The notes beneath the pieces are model-generated. The model saw nothing but the letters and a program-made list of their open reading frames with translations, was not told the origin of the DNA and searched no databases. Of a stretch of 64,000 nucleotides of DNA, positions 48,871-62,299 are shown in pieces; within the stretch, counting starts at the first letter, position 1; every line of letters begins with the position of its first letter. This stretch comes from Rhyzopertha dominica. Taxonomy: Eukaryota > Arthropoda > Insecta > Coleoptera > Bostrichidae. The stretch spans positions 19,964,001 to 20,028,000 of the forward strand of contig QCXZ01000137.1 of assembly GCA_025024175.1 (NCBI GenBank), read 5' to 3'. Position numbers and translations under genes: made by a program.

Positions 48871-51529
48871 GCTCTTTTCGTAATCAAAACTTAATTACTG
48901 ATCTGCCAGTGTGTGGTTTATGTACGTGCATTGATTTTTTGTAACACGAAAGTCTAAATTTCCGTAGTTAGTGCTATAATATAAGTACTGCAACATTACT
49001 ATCTTGTATGGTTTTGCAATTACAGGCTGACAAACTGTATGGTTTCCTGCCATAATATGTTCGAATCGATACCAGTTATTAATGTATGAAATTTTCGCAA
49101 TTTATAGCAACATTAAACGAGTGCTACCGTTTCATAATTCAACGATTAATACCGCAAAATTTCCCAGTGCTGTTACTCTAGACGCCTAACGCATCAAATA
49201 TTAACCTGTAATCGCTAACTTACACCAGAATGCCCGTAAAACTTAACGATATTACGAGTAACACTCCGTTATTTACCTACTGACGCAGTTATTTCGCTTT
49301 AACTTTATGTATGTTTTAGTGCTACTTTCGTTAATTAACTTGCGCAGTAGTTGGCTTCGGTGTGAAGTGCTTTGTAGGTACTGGTGAAGTTTACTGTGAG
49401 CAGAACTAGAAATGCAACATTTAGTTCTGAATTGTTAATAGCAACGTTATTATCCTTTATATGTAAAGTGATTTAAACATCAACAGTACTAGGTATGTTT
49501 GCTCGTTCACATTCTACCTAGAGGCACTTAAATAACAAGTATGTTTCTTAAAACGTTAGAATGAAGCAAGTGGGGTCCTTTGTATTTCAAATTGTAAATT
49601 AAAATTGTTTTAGTTTAATTTCACTTGCAGTAACTAAGGTAAACACAAAGCAGAACAATTAATAAAAATAATAAATTCTGGTAATGCGTCATCTTACTTA
49701 TTAAAGGGCGTGCATAGAGTTGCATTTATATTTTATAGAACTTGTAACAGAGCCCCTCCTATAGGGGCAGTGGTGTGCGTAAAGCTCGGTTGCATATTAT
49801 ATAAGAGCACAGCACACAGCAAGAAAAACAGCAAACGTTTCAAGCCTTTTATTGTTCTTCTACACGCTGGCAAATACAAAATTAAAATCAGCTCGCCGCA
49901 CAGCAATGCAAAACTAGGCATTTTTAATTACTTACCTGACACCAGGTAGGATTGTACATTCAACTGGATAAATACAAAACTTGCAACATCTGGTTGTCAG
50001 CGAGTAGAAAAGATGTTTGACAGGAACGGTTAAACAAAAAATCTCTGTGCATAGCACACTTCAGGCAGTACCTTAGATTAGCTTAACAAATCTACTTCAT
50101 CACAAACTAAGCCATTTTCTTTAAAAAAGTGTCCAAGGTGTTACATTTATGAACAGTTTACAACATACAACTTCTGTCTAGTCTTAAATGTTCAATTTGC
50201 ATTGGGCGCGAAGTCAGAAAACGATCATTGATTGTTTTTAAGTAAACTCTAAGTTTTGATAGTTAAAAACAATCATACAACGAAATGTACATGTACTTGG
50301 TCGTGTACAAGCTCCCATACCTACGAGTGGGACTGAAATAAAAACGTTACTTCTAATTTCATAATAAAGTAAGTCAATGAAATAGTCACTTAATTCTACA
50401 AATGGATATTTAATTGAATTTTGACCCTTTCTTAACACAAAAACATCTCTTATTTGACGTACTTCTTACACCTACATCTAACAAATCCCTGTTTTTACCA
50501 ATAATCTATTATGGTTACTGTTCTCAGTGAAATTTCATTTTAGAAAATATTGTCAGTTATCCTGAACTTTTGTTTAGGTACTTGGAAGTCTATTAGCAAC
50601 ACAACATAAATCCTTATTTCTCACGTTGCTCATCACAAGTATGTCTTGGCTATCATCGTCTCGGTATTTCGCTTATTTCCGACGCCTTGTGAGTTGTGGG
50701 GATTACTTTGCTGCTGTGAATCATTTGTGTAGGAGCCAATAAAGTTACTTAAAAGAATAAGCTACCAAAGAGGTAATAGCTCAATGTTATTATAACCTAG
50801 AAATTTTGCTTAAACGTGCAGGGCCCTTTCAATCATTGGATATTTAATTGATTTTTATAAATAAGCTGGTCCAGATATTTCGTTTGCACAGCTCAAATTA
50901 ATTTTTTGGGTGCCTACAAGCCTATGCGGCAACCACTTTATTTACAGAAATGTTTTAGAATAGCTTTTTTGGTCTATAAAGACAACAAACACTTTTGCGT
51001 GAAAACCTTTAATAGGTACTAAAGGCAAAAATTTACATTTACATTTGACATTTACTATCGTGGATCTAGGACGGACGATTTGTTTAGTTCCCACCAAATC
51101 TTTTCTGGGTTCGCGGCAAAACTAAAAAAAAATATGTAATGTTCTTCACCACAGGATGGCACTATTGGGAGGTAGTAATATTTGTTCGATTAATAGTATT
51201 ATGTTACCGAAGAAAAAATAAATTTTCTTACGTATACAACTCCCCTAGATCGTTTCAATCTCAAAGTCTACCACTGTACTTACAGATATATTAAATATAA
51301 ATAAAGCTGGCAATGTCAAATTACTCATTTCGCCTGTGTAAATAATCATTTCCTATCAATTACATCTACTTTATGTGCATTTATATGTATTTAATTTTAT
51401 TAAAAACCGCTCATGATGCAATATAGAAAACCTATCACTTATTGAAAACTGCAAAACCAGAGATTAGGGTAGGAAAAGTAAGTCCTATAACGTTTTAGAA
51501 ATGAAACTCGTGCGAAGTGATGACAGCCA
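48871..51529. other. AT-rich spacer
   Basis: A TATATAAG box (about 49797) lies inside a 79-codon open frame (49710-49949) that has no family similarity, so no promoter is claimed. Otherwise nothing was recognised. Confidence 0.4.
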
Positions 51530-53432
51530 AAACATATCTGCGATATTAACACGTCTGTACAATATTTACGCGCGATTGGCAACGGCCAGTGAAAAAGCAG
51601 GATTTACGTTGTATTCTTATAGATGGTAGGTTTCGCCTAATGAGTTCCATATTTACAGGCAATAGTTACTATTTGAGCTCTTCGACGTTTCATTAACTTG
51701 TCTTTTTACTGATAGGCTTAGGCTTACGCATGTCAACTGCTATCGGTACAAGTGCAACTTGACTTGTTTTGTTCGGTAATGCTTCTGACTATTCTTCTTT
51801 AGAGATTTTTTGAATGAGTTTATAGAAATTTCAGTGTCTATAAAGCTATTGCGTTCATAAAGACTTTTATTATTTCCATTTATGACGAGATCTGTATTTT
51901 ATGTTTAAAAATCTATGGCTGAGATAGAGTAAAATGAAAAATTGGTACTTCGGAACCTTAATATGGTAGTGTGACCGATGCCTGATCAATACACTTCCGC
52001 TCGATAGTACACTAAGACGATGCACAAATATTTTATAGGGACCTGCGGGATTTGCACATGTTTTCCTGTGCATTTTTGTTTTGAAATTTAGAGAACAACC
52101 GAGTATAACTTACTACTTTCCAAATAAGAATTACCCAATCTGCCCCGAGGACTGAAAGAGGAAATCTTGCATGTTAACTCTTCTCGATTGCTTTTTGTTA
52201 ATGCATTTTTGATTTGACCTAAAACTTTATCATACCCAAGTTATGACGGGTGATGTAATATACGTTTTCGGAAATTATTCTGAAATCACGTTCTATTTAA
52301 AATCTAAGTAGTTACAAAAATCGAAAATCTTTATCGTCTGATCTCCCTTAAATTGAGCCAGTACAACATATGGAGGACATCGACTGCCGTTGTCATCATA
52401 AAATTACATTTCGCGATAACCCCCACAAATTTAAAAAATACGCAGTATATTCATCGTTTATCCTATGGACGTTAATTTTGACAAGTTACTTCTAAAACAT
52501 CGTAGTAAACTTAGCTAGCCAGCCTATCTACATATCAATAATGCGTTTAGTGGAATTACCATATTTTGACCAGTTATTAATATAATAAAATAAATAAAAT
52601 AAACTCAGACGTTTGACCAGAAGTTATAATCTGAAAGTAACTAAGGGAACTTATCCTTACTTCCTTAAGTTTATTTTTTGGCGGTGCTTAAACTTGCAAA
52701 AGCTTTGTGCATCATCCACAATATATTCGTTCTACAATAATCAAGCCCAGCTGGCTCGCCCATTAACCTGTTGTTCCCTATCCGAATCGCATGGAAACAG
52801 CCATCATTACTTTTATGAGTTTAATAAATATATTTCCTCTGGCGTTTAATAGCTCGTAACCACGTCCGTTAGTTTTATTCCTAACTATTAGCAATAAAAC
52901 TCGGAATTATAGGCGGCGTATTCTACCACACTGATCCCGCACTACCTCGGGCGGCGGCGTTTCAGTATCAGAAGCGGGGTACACTGCGGATCGATATGGG
53001 CGGTATATGAAAAACTAACGAAGCTACGGGTGTTCTGTACGTGTAATTATAGCGCTTGGTGCACTAGGCAAACTCTGAAATTAATATATAGCTGGCGGGA
53101 AAACTGCAGGGTCGGTAGACACTGTGAAATCAGAACCAGCGTAAAATATCAGTAATTAGGCACGTGCGCTTCTTGTTAATATGGTTTCTGCTGAGCAGTG
53201 GGAAATTTTACGTGTTTGCGCTACTTCATTATTTTGGCAGAAAGCAACTGCTCTTTAAACAAAATAAAAAATAAATTTGAAATAAATACCATGGCTGTGC
53301 TACAAATATGTACCTATTAATTGACCTAGTATGCTACTCTACCTGTATTTCGTCGTGGCAAAAAATAGACATATATAATACTCGATTGTGAATTAATGAC
53401 ATTCAACGCGAAAATTTTGCAAAATGTTTAAA
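51530..53432. other. Spacer with small GC-richer patches
   Basis: GC-richer patches lie at 51530-51620 and 52900-53040 (GCGGCGGCG words). No gene was recognised. Confidence 0.35.
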
Positions 53433-53436
53433 GTAT

Positions 53437-53867
53437 TGTTGCGACTACGTATTTCTGAGTAATTCCTTTTATTTTAAAACTTTAGTATCAAATACACGAA
53501 GTCTATACACCACTAGTTCAAAACACTACTGTTTTAACACCACCAATTCACTAAGCCACTATACTGTACACACTTAGCACTAACAACACCTGTTTCACTA
53601 GGCCTTTCGCTTGATAATCGCTATTCGAAATCACAACTGCCCGCGCTACTCTCTGTCCGCCTATTTTACCCTCCATCGAAAATTCCAGAAGCCACACTTT
53701 TTAGGCGTTCTCGAAACTTCGCGAAATCGAATCCTCTGGATAGTATCGACCTCAGTATCGACATTTTCCTGGCATCTGCTTGTAACTAGGATCACTACCT
53801 GCAGGGTCCTGCCACATCCCTCCAAACGCCTGTAACTCCCGTCCACAGATGGCGCTGATTCGCAACA
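53437..53867. mobile_element. Probable solo LTR with GTAT target duplication
   Basis: The 431-base unit starts TGTTGCGA and ends TCGCAACA, perfect 8-base inverted termini beginning TG and ending CA. It is flanked by GTAT on both sides (53433-53436 and 53868-53871). A 4-bp duplication plus TG..CA ends fits a Gypsy-group LTR left by recombination between two LTRs. No internal gag-pol sequence or second LTR is in the window. Alternatively it is a non-autonomous DNA element with 8-bp ends, but the size and termini favour an LTR. The short open frames inside it are not genes. Confidence 0.7.
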
Positions 53868-53871
53868 GTAT

Positions 53872-56159
53872 TATACAGCAATCCGTACCAATTTTTTAGG
53901 TAAATGTTCAAATATTTACAGAGAAAATATGATTTTTAGGTGTTCTTTAACAGCTAATTGTCATTACAAGTCTCACTACTTTCATTATTTGTGTTCCAAG
54001 TATAGTATTCACTTATAAATTACTCAATTGCATTCCACAGGCATTATCTAAATTATAAATTTACCTTCACCTTCTAGTACTAATTGTATGTATGCCAGTC
54101 AAGGACATTTTATTTTCGATTCTAACTCGTAGGCCGTTTTTGGTGGCTTTACTAAGCACACATGTAGCTAATCAATAGCGTCTCGCTTTCTATTAGTTTC
54201 GCCTGGTTCTTGTTCTTTTGTTGAAAATGCAAATACATATTTTAGATTCACACCTGACTGTCTACTTAAACAGACAGACTTTTGGTAGTTCACTTGCTAT
54301 TTTTATCGAAGTAAGCAAAAAAAGACTATTTATGTCCATTGTCGCAGTTTTTTGGTGATTCTAGTTCTGCGTTGTCGCTATTTGTTTTTTCTACTTGCTA
54401 TAGCTCCTTATAAGCTTTATTTACAGTTGTTCATGGACTTCACTTATGAATGAGCACAATTATATCAAAATTGACTAAGTAGAAAACTAACTATAAATAC
54501 ACATTTTGAGGCTTAAGCGATTTCTTACAGGTAACAGATTTTCAATTTAAATAGAAACGCAAACATGCTTACAGGAAAGTCAATCTAAATTATATCTAAA
54601 ACGGGTTTTAACTAATGGTACTGGTTTTTCAAATAGGATATTTTCCAATGTACGGCAATAGAGCGGTTTAGGAACTTGAAACACGGTAATAGTGGCACGA
54701 ATCAGATAATACTTAATTTCTTGTGATCGCAGTCCCAAATAAAGTAACCGTCAGACTTACACTAACAACGAAAAAAAGAACGTGATGCAAATTGAGAGCG
54801 CCATTGCACCATTCATTGGATTGCATTATTTTATCTAGTTACCTACCCAATGCTATACTGTAATTGAGGAGGGAGTGTAGTATGTAGTCGTTCCGGATAT
54901 CAGGTCGAGTAACTTCCGTTGAATATGTTTACAGCCCACCTTTCCATAAATTATTAAATATTGTTCACCGTCTGCCTGAGTGGTTATTTCATAGTACTTA
55001 ATAGCTATATCTCCATGAATAACCAAATCTAATAGATATTCAGATAAGAGCTGTCTTATTATTACAGCCTTTTTAGTATTAATATCTAATATCGATTGAA
55101 ATTCGTCTCTTTATATTTTGACTAAATCTTTTGCATTTGCAAAAATACTAGTTTTGCATTATTTCTATAGCGTTAAATCACATATACAAATATTTAATCA
55201 AAAATGCCTTAAAAGGAAAAGCCGACTTCTAACTAATAAACTTAAAACGTTTAGGCGAGCCTGAAAAAATATCTACAAGATAGCCAAGCATTGTACATTA
55301 GTAATATCTCCTTACGATAGTGAAGGGATATCTGAAGAGTTAGCAGTAGACTTTTACAAGATATCTGTTTCTAATTTATCTTATATTAGTTTTTCAAAAG
55401 TAGGTACTTAATAATGGTACTTAGAAGCTAGACTGAATTGTAAAGGTTAACTATGGTTATGAATTTACTACAACGGAATTTGCTGGTTATAGTTTACATA
55501 CAATACTAAATCATTGATAGTAAGGTTACAATGTTTAATTTTAAATGTTTCCATTAAACGTAGTAAATAAATAATGACCGGTGAATTTATATAGTATAAG
55601 AATAAGAATTTAAGAAAACTTGAAATAAAAAAATAGAAATGCAGCCTGTTCAGCGATAAATAGTTTAATTTTTTAGATATGTACATATAACTAATTGAAG
55701 ACTATTAAGCAAAATAGGAACTTAACTTTTAGACTGTCGATGTTCTGCGTTAAGACGTTTTAGAATATTACATCGACGATTATGTGATTCGACTTATTAA
55801 GTGAATAATGAATAGTTCTAAATTACTGACATACCTGCAAGGGCTCTAAAGTGTGACAATTTATTATAACGAACTTTCCTAGACATCAAAAATGTGTGTA
55901 ATAATGAAATGAACGTATCATCTTCGCCCACGTGTGCACAGGTTGTCGTTAAACCGCAGTTGCCCAACGTTTTACAAACCAGTTTCTCTAACAACTCTAT
56001 CGACGTGTCGGAACATAAACTTACTGCACGAAGAATAATATTTCTTACTGTTTCCAACAACATTGGAAAATCAAGACATTAGGCACTACTTGAAGGGCGC
56101 CAAGTTTTATATTAAATTTTTTTCTTTGGAATTAGTGCCCACCCTAGAATTAAAGCTTT
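53872..56159. other. AT-rich spacer
   Basis: No gene was recognised. Overlapping frames at 55818-56082 on both strands carry no motif. Confidence 0.45.
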
Positions 56160-56560
56160 CACCAGAATTAACGTAGACTTACCGTCACCTCTTTCAACGG
56201 AGAATTTTTCCACGGCTTCCTACGCCGCCGTTGATTATCCTCTATAAGAGCACCGCAGAACAAAGGGCTCCCCCATAGAAATTCTTGTAAAAGCAAAAAC
56301 TTGGGTACGCCTCGGCCCCGCCGGGCGAAATTCTGCGGGAGGAGTTTTGCTTTCAACGTCGAAATGCTTTCGGATATTATCATACTATTCGGCAAGAAAT
56401 CAACTTCCAAGTGCTGTTGAGATTGTCGGGCATAATGCAGTTGGAAGTTTACAAGACTTGGGGGAATTTCAATGGGGCGAGGTTGTATTATAAGTGTCGT
56501 GCACGTGCAGTGCCCGATTCTCATGCAGGTTTTATGGTTTTAGTTTGCAGGTGTTTCGAA
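56160..56560 (-). other. GC-rich open region ending at a consensus splice donor
   Basis: An uninterrupted 118-codon minus frame (56524 to 56168) lies in a GC-richer island and runs into a strong donor, GACG followed by GTAAGTC, on the minus strand (exon side ends at 56183). The translation contains SPLFCGALIEDNQ, faintly like the FCGGxLI strand of trypsin-type proteases, but no catalytic His block follows. No good acceptor was found upstream. It could be a first exon of an unknown gene or a conserved non-coding island. I do not call a gene. Confidence 0.2.
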
Positions 56561-59500
56561 GATGAGGCTTGTGTTTTGCGTAGTTTGTGGAAGTGGTGGT
56601 GGGAATGGGTAAACTTCGATATTTATACAACGGAAAGCCGAATAGCTAGTCTAAAAACACGAATCTTGCGAAGAAGTATTCTTGTAAAATAACAGTTTAC
56701 ATTGGAAAGGAAGATGTCAATTGCACATTTGTTCCACGGACACCTATAAAGTATTAGACTAGTGCAATTTGTTTGAAGGTCTTTAAATGCTCATAAATGG
56801 GTTAAATCTTGGGACAAAACAAAACCATACGGCTGACCGCGAACGGTTGCATTTTGTGTCGTATTACTGAGATTACATTTTATTTGCAACAAAAAGGAAG
56901 TAGCGTTTGCTCAGGTAGGCAGGCGGTTGCAGTTTTTTTATTAATAAAGTACCTGTTTAGTTTAAATAGATTGGATGAAATGTCAGCAAGAAATCCTCGA
57001 CTAGATAAAGTATAAATATAGGTATATCTCTAGTACAGAACGTGTGACCCCCGTCATATAAAATGGGCGGTTGGGAAGCAAGCAGTTGAATTATACAATT
57101 TTGAATTATATTCTGGTCAGAAATTTGGTATTATTAATAATATATGGCAGTTCTATTATCGCATGAAAACTAGTTCTTAATAAATTAATATAATCAAGAT
57201 ATAATAAAACTTAATAAAAGGGTCTGATAGGACAGAACTCATTATTCGACGCTTTTTGTTAATAAGATTTGTTACAGCAAAAAGAAAAAAGTACAACCCG
57301 GTAATTTGCGTACTTTCTTTGCTTTAAACAACAGGTTGCATTATGGCAATTACAAATGTCCATATATTGACACAGTAAAGTTATTTAATTGATTTCTAAT
57401 TGGTTTTATTTTGTGTTGCAGCTAGTGCCGCATTCTCTGTGACCTCTCTACAATGATAAAAAAGTACCACGCCAAGTTTAAAACAAAAACAGCTCGCTCG
57501 AAAAAGTAATTAAAAGCGTTTTTATCGGAAAGCACATGACAAATGAAAAGTACGCCCTGGTGGCGGGAGTTTAATTAATATGTGGGAACCCTGTACGAGA
57601 TGTATAACGTCCGTCAACCAGGCCTGTTTGTCCAATTTAGACGCTTTTGTGTGTACATTTGGTAACAAGCCTAGTCGAGCGACCAACCCTAATTTTTGTT
57701 TTGTGTTCTGGAGATTAGCTCACTCACATGGAATATATCGCGTTCAAATGCAGGGTACTGGAAGTATTGGAAGCAAGAAATTGTACTCAACTGAAGGTAT
57801 AGAATTGTGACGTATTTATCCGCAGTTTTAATTAACCATTGTTTGGCTGGACTGCTTCCAAATGTAAATGTTTTCTCTAAACGATGATGAGCCTCGATTC
57901 ATATTGCTCAAGTAACATTTCATGTGCAATTCAACTTATTAAAGTTTTTTGAAGCGTTAGGGGCGTCTTGTTTTCGGTACGTGTGCTGACCTAAGATTCC
58001 TCGATACATTTGAAAGTTGGGATGTTATGTTTGATACCTATACCAAACTGATAACTGCATTTGCAGGGCGATGGTAATATATACATGATGATTAACAGTC
58101 ACTAATTATAATGCAGGTATTTGGATTTTCAATTATTCTTAACTCTAAGAACTAACTTAGTATGGGACACTATTCAGTAGATATGCCGTTAAGTGCTTTT
58201 CACTTGAGCGAAGTATTTAATTTATGCATATAGGTAGAAGTGTAGAAGTCTAAATAACATATATATAATAATTTTATTTTGATTTATTAGCCTTGTCTTT
58301 CAAGGATTTGATATGTGTTATAAGCCTATAAGCCTTCTAACCAGGATGCGTGAAGAAGTCGAAAATATAAAATTACCGAGGTTATTTATTGGAAATGGAA
58401 AAAAATATTTTAATTACCATTTACTCACTACATAAGTTTTAACTCTGAATAGGTACTCAAAAAATAAAGTAAAAAAGTCATTTAGCCATAACTTTGGTGA
58501 ACCTCTAATTATACATAATTACCTTTAACCATTTTCTACCGTATTATCTATGAAAGTTATCTTAAATTACAAAAATCACGTTTTAAGGCAAATCTGTACA
58601 AAAACGTTGTTGTAATAAATGTTGCAAGAAATTACTACCACCTTATAGACAGAAGTATGCCCGTCTTCCTGTACAATCTAAAACATTTCATGTTTTCAAA
58701 GGTTGCCCGTACTGACAGAAGTGTTCATCTTTTTCAGAACATTCTTTGACTATCTCATTTTTAATATGACTAGACAAAAAAGTCTGAAAGAGTCGAGCTG
58801 CTGTAGTAATGTGCTAGAGTACCACCAGCTCGTGTACCATACTCAACGACAAATCATTATACAATACCTTTGTTGTTGTAGAAGCTTAAGTTAACGCTCA
58901 GAAGTAAAGGAATTTCGATAGAAAAAGGGCCTATAATTCTCTTTGCACATAGACTTTAATGTGACAACTATTGTTTGTTAAAAATACAGTTGTTGGTTAA
59001 TATACCGTTATCCAACCAAATTGTCCTCACAAGTCATGGTATACCACTCACCGAAATGTCTACGTCGTTCTTCATCATTTTGTCGTAGCCCTAGTCATAC
59101 TCGCCATTATTCTTAAATTATTGCCTTTTTAAAATGAAATAGTTGGTAGATTTAGCCACTCCAGTATGGTTTTTAATTTTTTTTGTTGATTTGAAATAAC
59201 CGATTTTAAATCTTGGACTCGTTTTTCTTCACTGGAATGTTTCTGTTGAGACAACACAGGTTTTTTTTATTTAACCCTATTATTTTAGATTAAATGCCTT
59301 ACGCCTGAAGATTTTGATGAAGGTTTATTCGAAACGAAACGTTGTACTGACAACTTGCAAATATCATCTAGTAGAACAGAAAAAGTGGTAATGTAAAAGT
59401 GCCTCTTATATTTTTATAAACCTCTAAGTAACTGCAAATTCACAAAAATGGGTTTCTAAACAGTATAATGTTGACTTCTCGAATACGCATATTCTTTCTC

Positions 59501-59705
59501 GTTTAACCGTATTTGTAACTTTTACTTTTCCGATATAGATATACTCATGCTGTTAATTTTTATCATGTACATTGCACCTATAGGTTCCGCCTATTGGGAG
59601 ATAAGTGCAATTACTCATTAATTACTTAACATAAGCAAAAAACACTTTATATAATATACACATATTCCTAGTCACATCCTCCACTAATTAAAATTATTTA
59701 GTAAC
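56561..59705. other. AT-rich spacer
   Basis: An acceptor-like TTTTGTGTTGCAG precedes CTAGTGCC at 57421 but opens into no long frame. No gene was recognised. Confidence 0.4.
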
Positions 59706-60900
59706 TAGCTGATGTATACTCGCTTCGCACAGTCAGCTTCCTTTTTGTATTCATTGCAATATTGTGGAACATTATCTGCAATTCTGGAAGATTGCATAGA
59801 AATTGTGGTAACTTTGAGATGACATCAATACGTCGCTTTTCAACGTTTCAGACGGTTTCTGTTATGTATTACACTTAGGAGTGCCTTCACGGTCTATTGA
59901 ATGTTCTAGAATGTTCTGTGACCTTCATAAAACGTCGATTTTCGACATGACGACGAGATGATTACGGAATTGTGCCACACTTAGGGGTTTTTTCGTCTGC
60001 TGATTAATTTTGCAGAATGTCCTATGACTTTCCATCGCGAAACAGTTTCGGCAATATGCTATACTTGGGGGTTCTCTAGTCTTCGGTCAGACTTTCTATA
60101 ATGTTCTCTGACTTTCTCGAAACGTCTCTGAATTCACCACGGCGCAGACGAGCCGTTTCTGCAAGCTGCTACACTTGAGGATTCTATCCTCTTTTATTGA
60201 AAATTCCACAATAACATTCCATAATAACATTTTCGAGACGTCAATTTTTTTCCATCGCAACATATGTAGATTCGGCAATGTGCCCGACTTGGGGATTATC
60301 TAATCTTCTGTCAAATGTTTTAGAATTTTGTTTGAAACACGAGAGGATTTTGGCAAACTGCCACGTTTGAGAATTCTCTCGCCCGGTCAGATTTTTTAAA
60401 ATGTTGTCTGACTTTCTCGAAGCATCTTTAAATTCCCCACGGCGCTGGCGAGCCTGTTTAGGCAAGCTACCACACTTGAGGGTACTCTTGTCTTCTATTG
60501 AATCTACCAGAATATTTTATATTTATACCATTCTCGAAACGTCGATTTTTCGATTTTTCAATCGCAAGACAGTTTTCACACTGTGCCCCACTAGGAGATT
60601 CCCCAGTTTTCTGTCAAATATCCTGGAATGTTCTCTGATTATTTCGAAACATCGATCGTTATGTTCCCCACCGCGAGACGATTTTGGCAAACTGCCGCAC
60701 TTGAGGTTTCTCTCTTCTTCTACTGAATTTGTAAGAATATGCTATGACATTCTTGATGGTTGTAGAAGGTTCTATGGACTTTGGATTTTTCCAACGCGAG
60801 ACGGTTTCGATAATGGACTGCGCTTTAGGACTTCCAGAGGAAAGTGAGCGTATACAAACAGAATAATACGGCTTCGTCTTTATTTATATATATAGATATA
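59706..60900. repeat. Interspersed element with internal higher-order tandem repeat
   Basis: The unit begins TAGCTGATGTATACTCGCTTCGCAC and ends ACGGCTTCGTCTTTATTTATATA. Between these lies a degenerate tandem array. The anchor CGAAACGTC or its variants recurs at about 59933, 60123, 60239, 60423, 60540 and 60650. The spacing alternates long and short (190, 116, 184, 117, 110), so a higher-order period of about 300 bases is visible. Each unit contains a TTCTGTCAAATGTTC-like stretch, a GACTTTCTCGAAACGTC stretch, an ACGGTTTCGGCAA-like stretch and a CACTTGGGGATTCTC-like stretch. The array explains the 148-codon open frame at 60401-60847, whose protein is itself repetitive (GKLPHLR occurs twice). 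The mobile-element class is unknown. Confidence 0.7.
59899..59916. promoter_or_regulatory. Perfect heat-shock-element-like array
   Basis: GAA-TG-TTC-TA-GAA-TG-TTC is four alternating 5-bp HSF modules in register, a textbook heat-shock element. Degenerate forms recur in the following tandem units, and each unit also has a TTC..GAA pair in TTTCTCGAAA. Function is not shown. Confidence 0.4.
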
Positions 60901-62299
60901 CATGCTGTCCCATTTATTTAGGACATCTTACTACCTTCTTTTTTAATGAAACATCTTGTTTTGTATTCCATTTTCGGTTGCTACATTAAAGTCTAATGTT
61001 ACTTTATTAAGCGATATTTGGCATTTTGTGGAAAAAGATTACGTTTGTGGTGTATACAAAAATTAGGAGCATCTCTAAAACTAAAGAAGATACAGAAGTG
61101 CAGTTTTTGCCGTCCCGTAGAGTAAACAACATAATACTCCTATTTTACAAAGTAANGTTTAATTTTTTATTATGATTTTATGGTNCCTTCCATATAAAAC
61201 GATATATTCGTCAGTGCCATTAAATTCGCATATTAATTCTTTTTCTGTTGATATAAGGTTTTTTGTATGTGTTTTGAGAAATTTTGAAAACAACTAAACT
61301 TTTTGTTATTGTTATTGAAGTCAGTTTCTATATTCAGTGTATTTCGAGTGTTTTGCTATACAGAAGTATCACGCAATTCAACAATACCTAATTTGACACC
61401 TCTTAACCTTTTGTTTGTTCTTCATATAATTACATACATATTCCGCTCAGTATTACAACTTTGCTAATCTTTTTACCGAAATGACGGGTTCTAGACACTA
61501 TCTAATGTTTATCACTTACAGGTTCAATTATCCGATTAGACATACCTATTTTACAGGTATTACACATTTCTATGGCAATCGAATATTGTATGGTGATACG
61601 CTATCCATTGTTTCGCGTATCAAAGAGAACACATCCCATGGGAGATCCCTCATTCTTGTTACACAATCTCCCCTGGTGATACAATTAAGCCTGTCGGCGT
61701 AGCTTTTTTTCTTCTTAATACAACCAGGGCACACATCAGCTCGCCCACGATGCTGGCTTTGAGCGGCTAAAAATAGAATTCGTCCAGCGGGATTCTAATA
61801 TTGCCCTGAATTCATCGTATTTCGCCTAGAATGGAGTCCGCCATGCGAGAGCTCAATAAAGCTTATAGAAATCCATTCACTTATAAATAATGGAAACACG
61901 AAAGATAAATGCTTATTTTGGCTCGGATCTTTCTCCGGTACGTCGGGAGTGCTGTTTGTTAGTTTCCTTTTAAGTTTAGTGATTTCTGTATTTAAAATAG
62001 CGTTTCTCCATTTCCACACAACAATAGTCTTCATTGTATTTAATCATTGTAAAGTTTCAGTTCCAGCAATGATGTGTTTTCTATTTGATAATATAATAAA
62101 ATACAGCCAGGTAGAGACTTGGTTACCGGCGAGAGGCTGTTTTAATATTGTTTTCAGCTACCTAGTTATAGTTTTTACCCCAATATCTTCAAGGTCACAT
62201 TGTCTTGCAACCGGTTCATCTGTTTCAGCTGTTAATAACTCAACAAGGATATCAAAAATAAAACAAAACCATACTAACTACTACTGCAAATAGTGGGTG
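60901..62299. other. Spacer with a transposon-end motif
   Basis: TGCTGTCCCATTTATTTAGG at 60904 resembles the ACAGGGTGTCCC ends elsewhere. A GC-richer patch lies at 61730-61950. The 114-codon frame 61949-62293 was not recognised. Confidence 0.35.

Noticed and set aside
49797..49804. TATATAAG as a core promoter
   Set aside because: It sits within AT-rich DNA with no initiator or downstream gene that I can support.
59306..59345. CTGAAGA...GAAAC, possible hammerhead
   Set aside because: The bases between the two core blocks cannot form stem II, and no stem III precedes a cleavage site.
60401..60847. Longest open frame (148 codons)
   Set aside because: It is a by-product of the tandem repeat; the predicted protein is itself repetitive and no start or gene context supports it.
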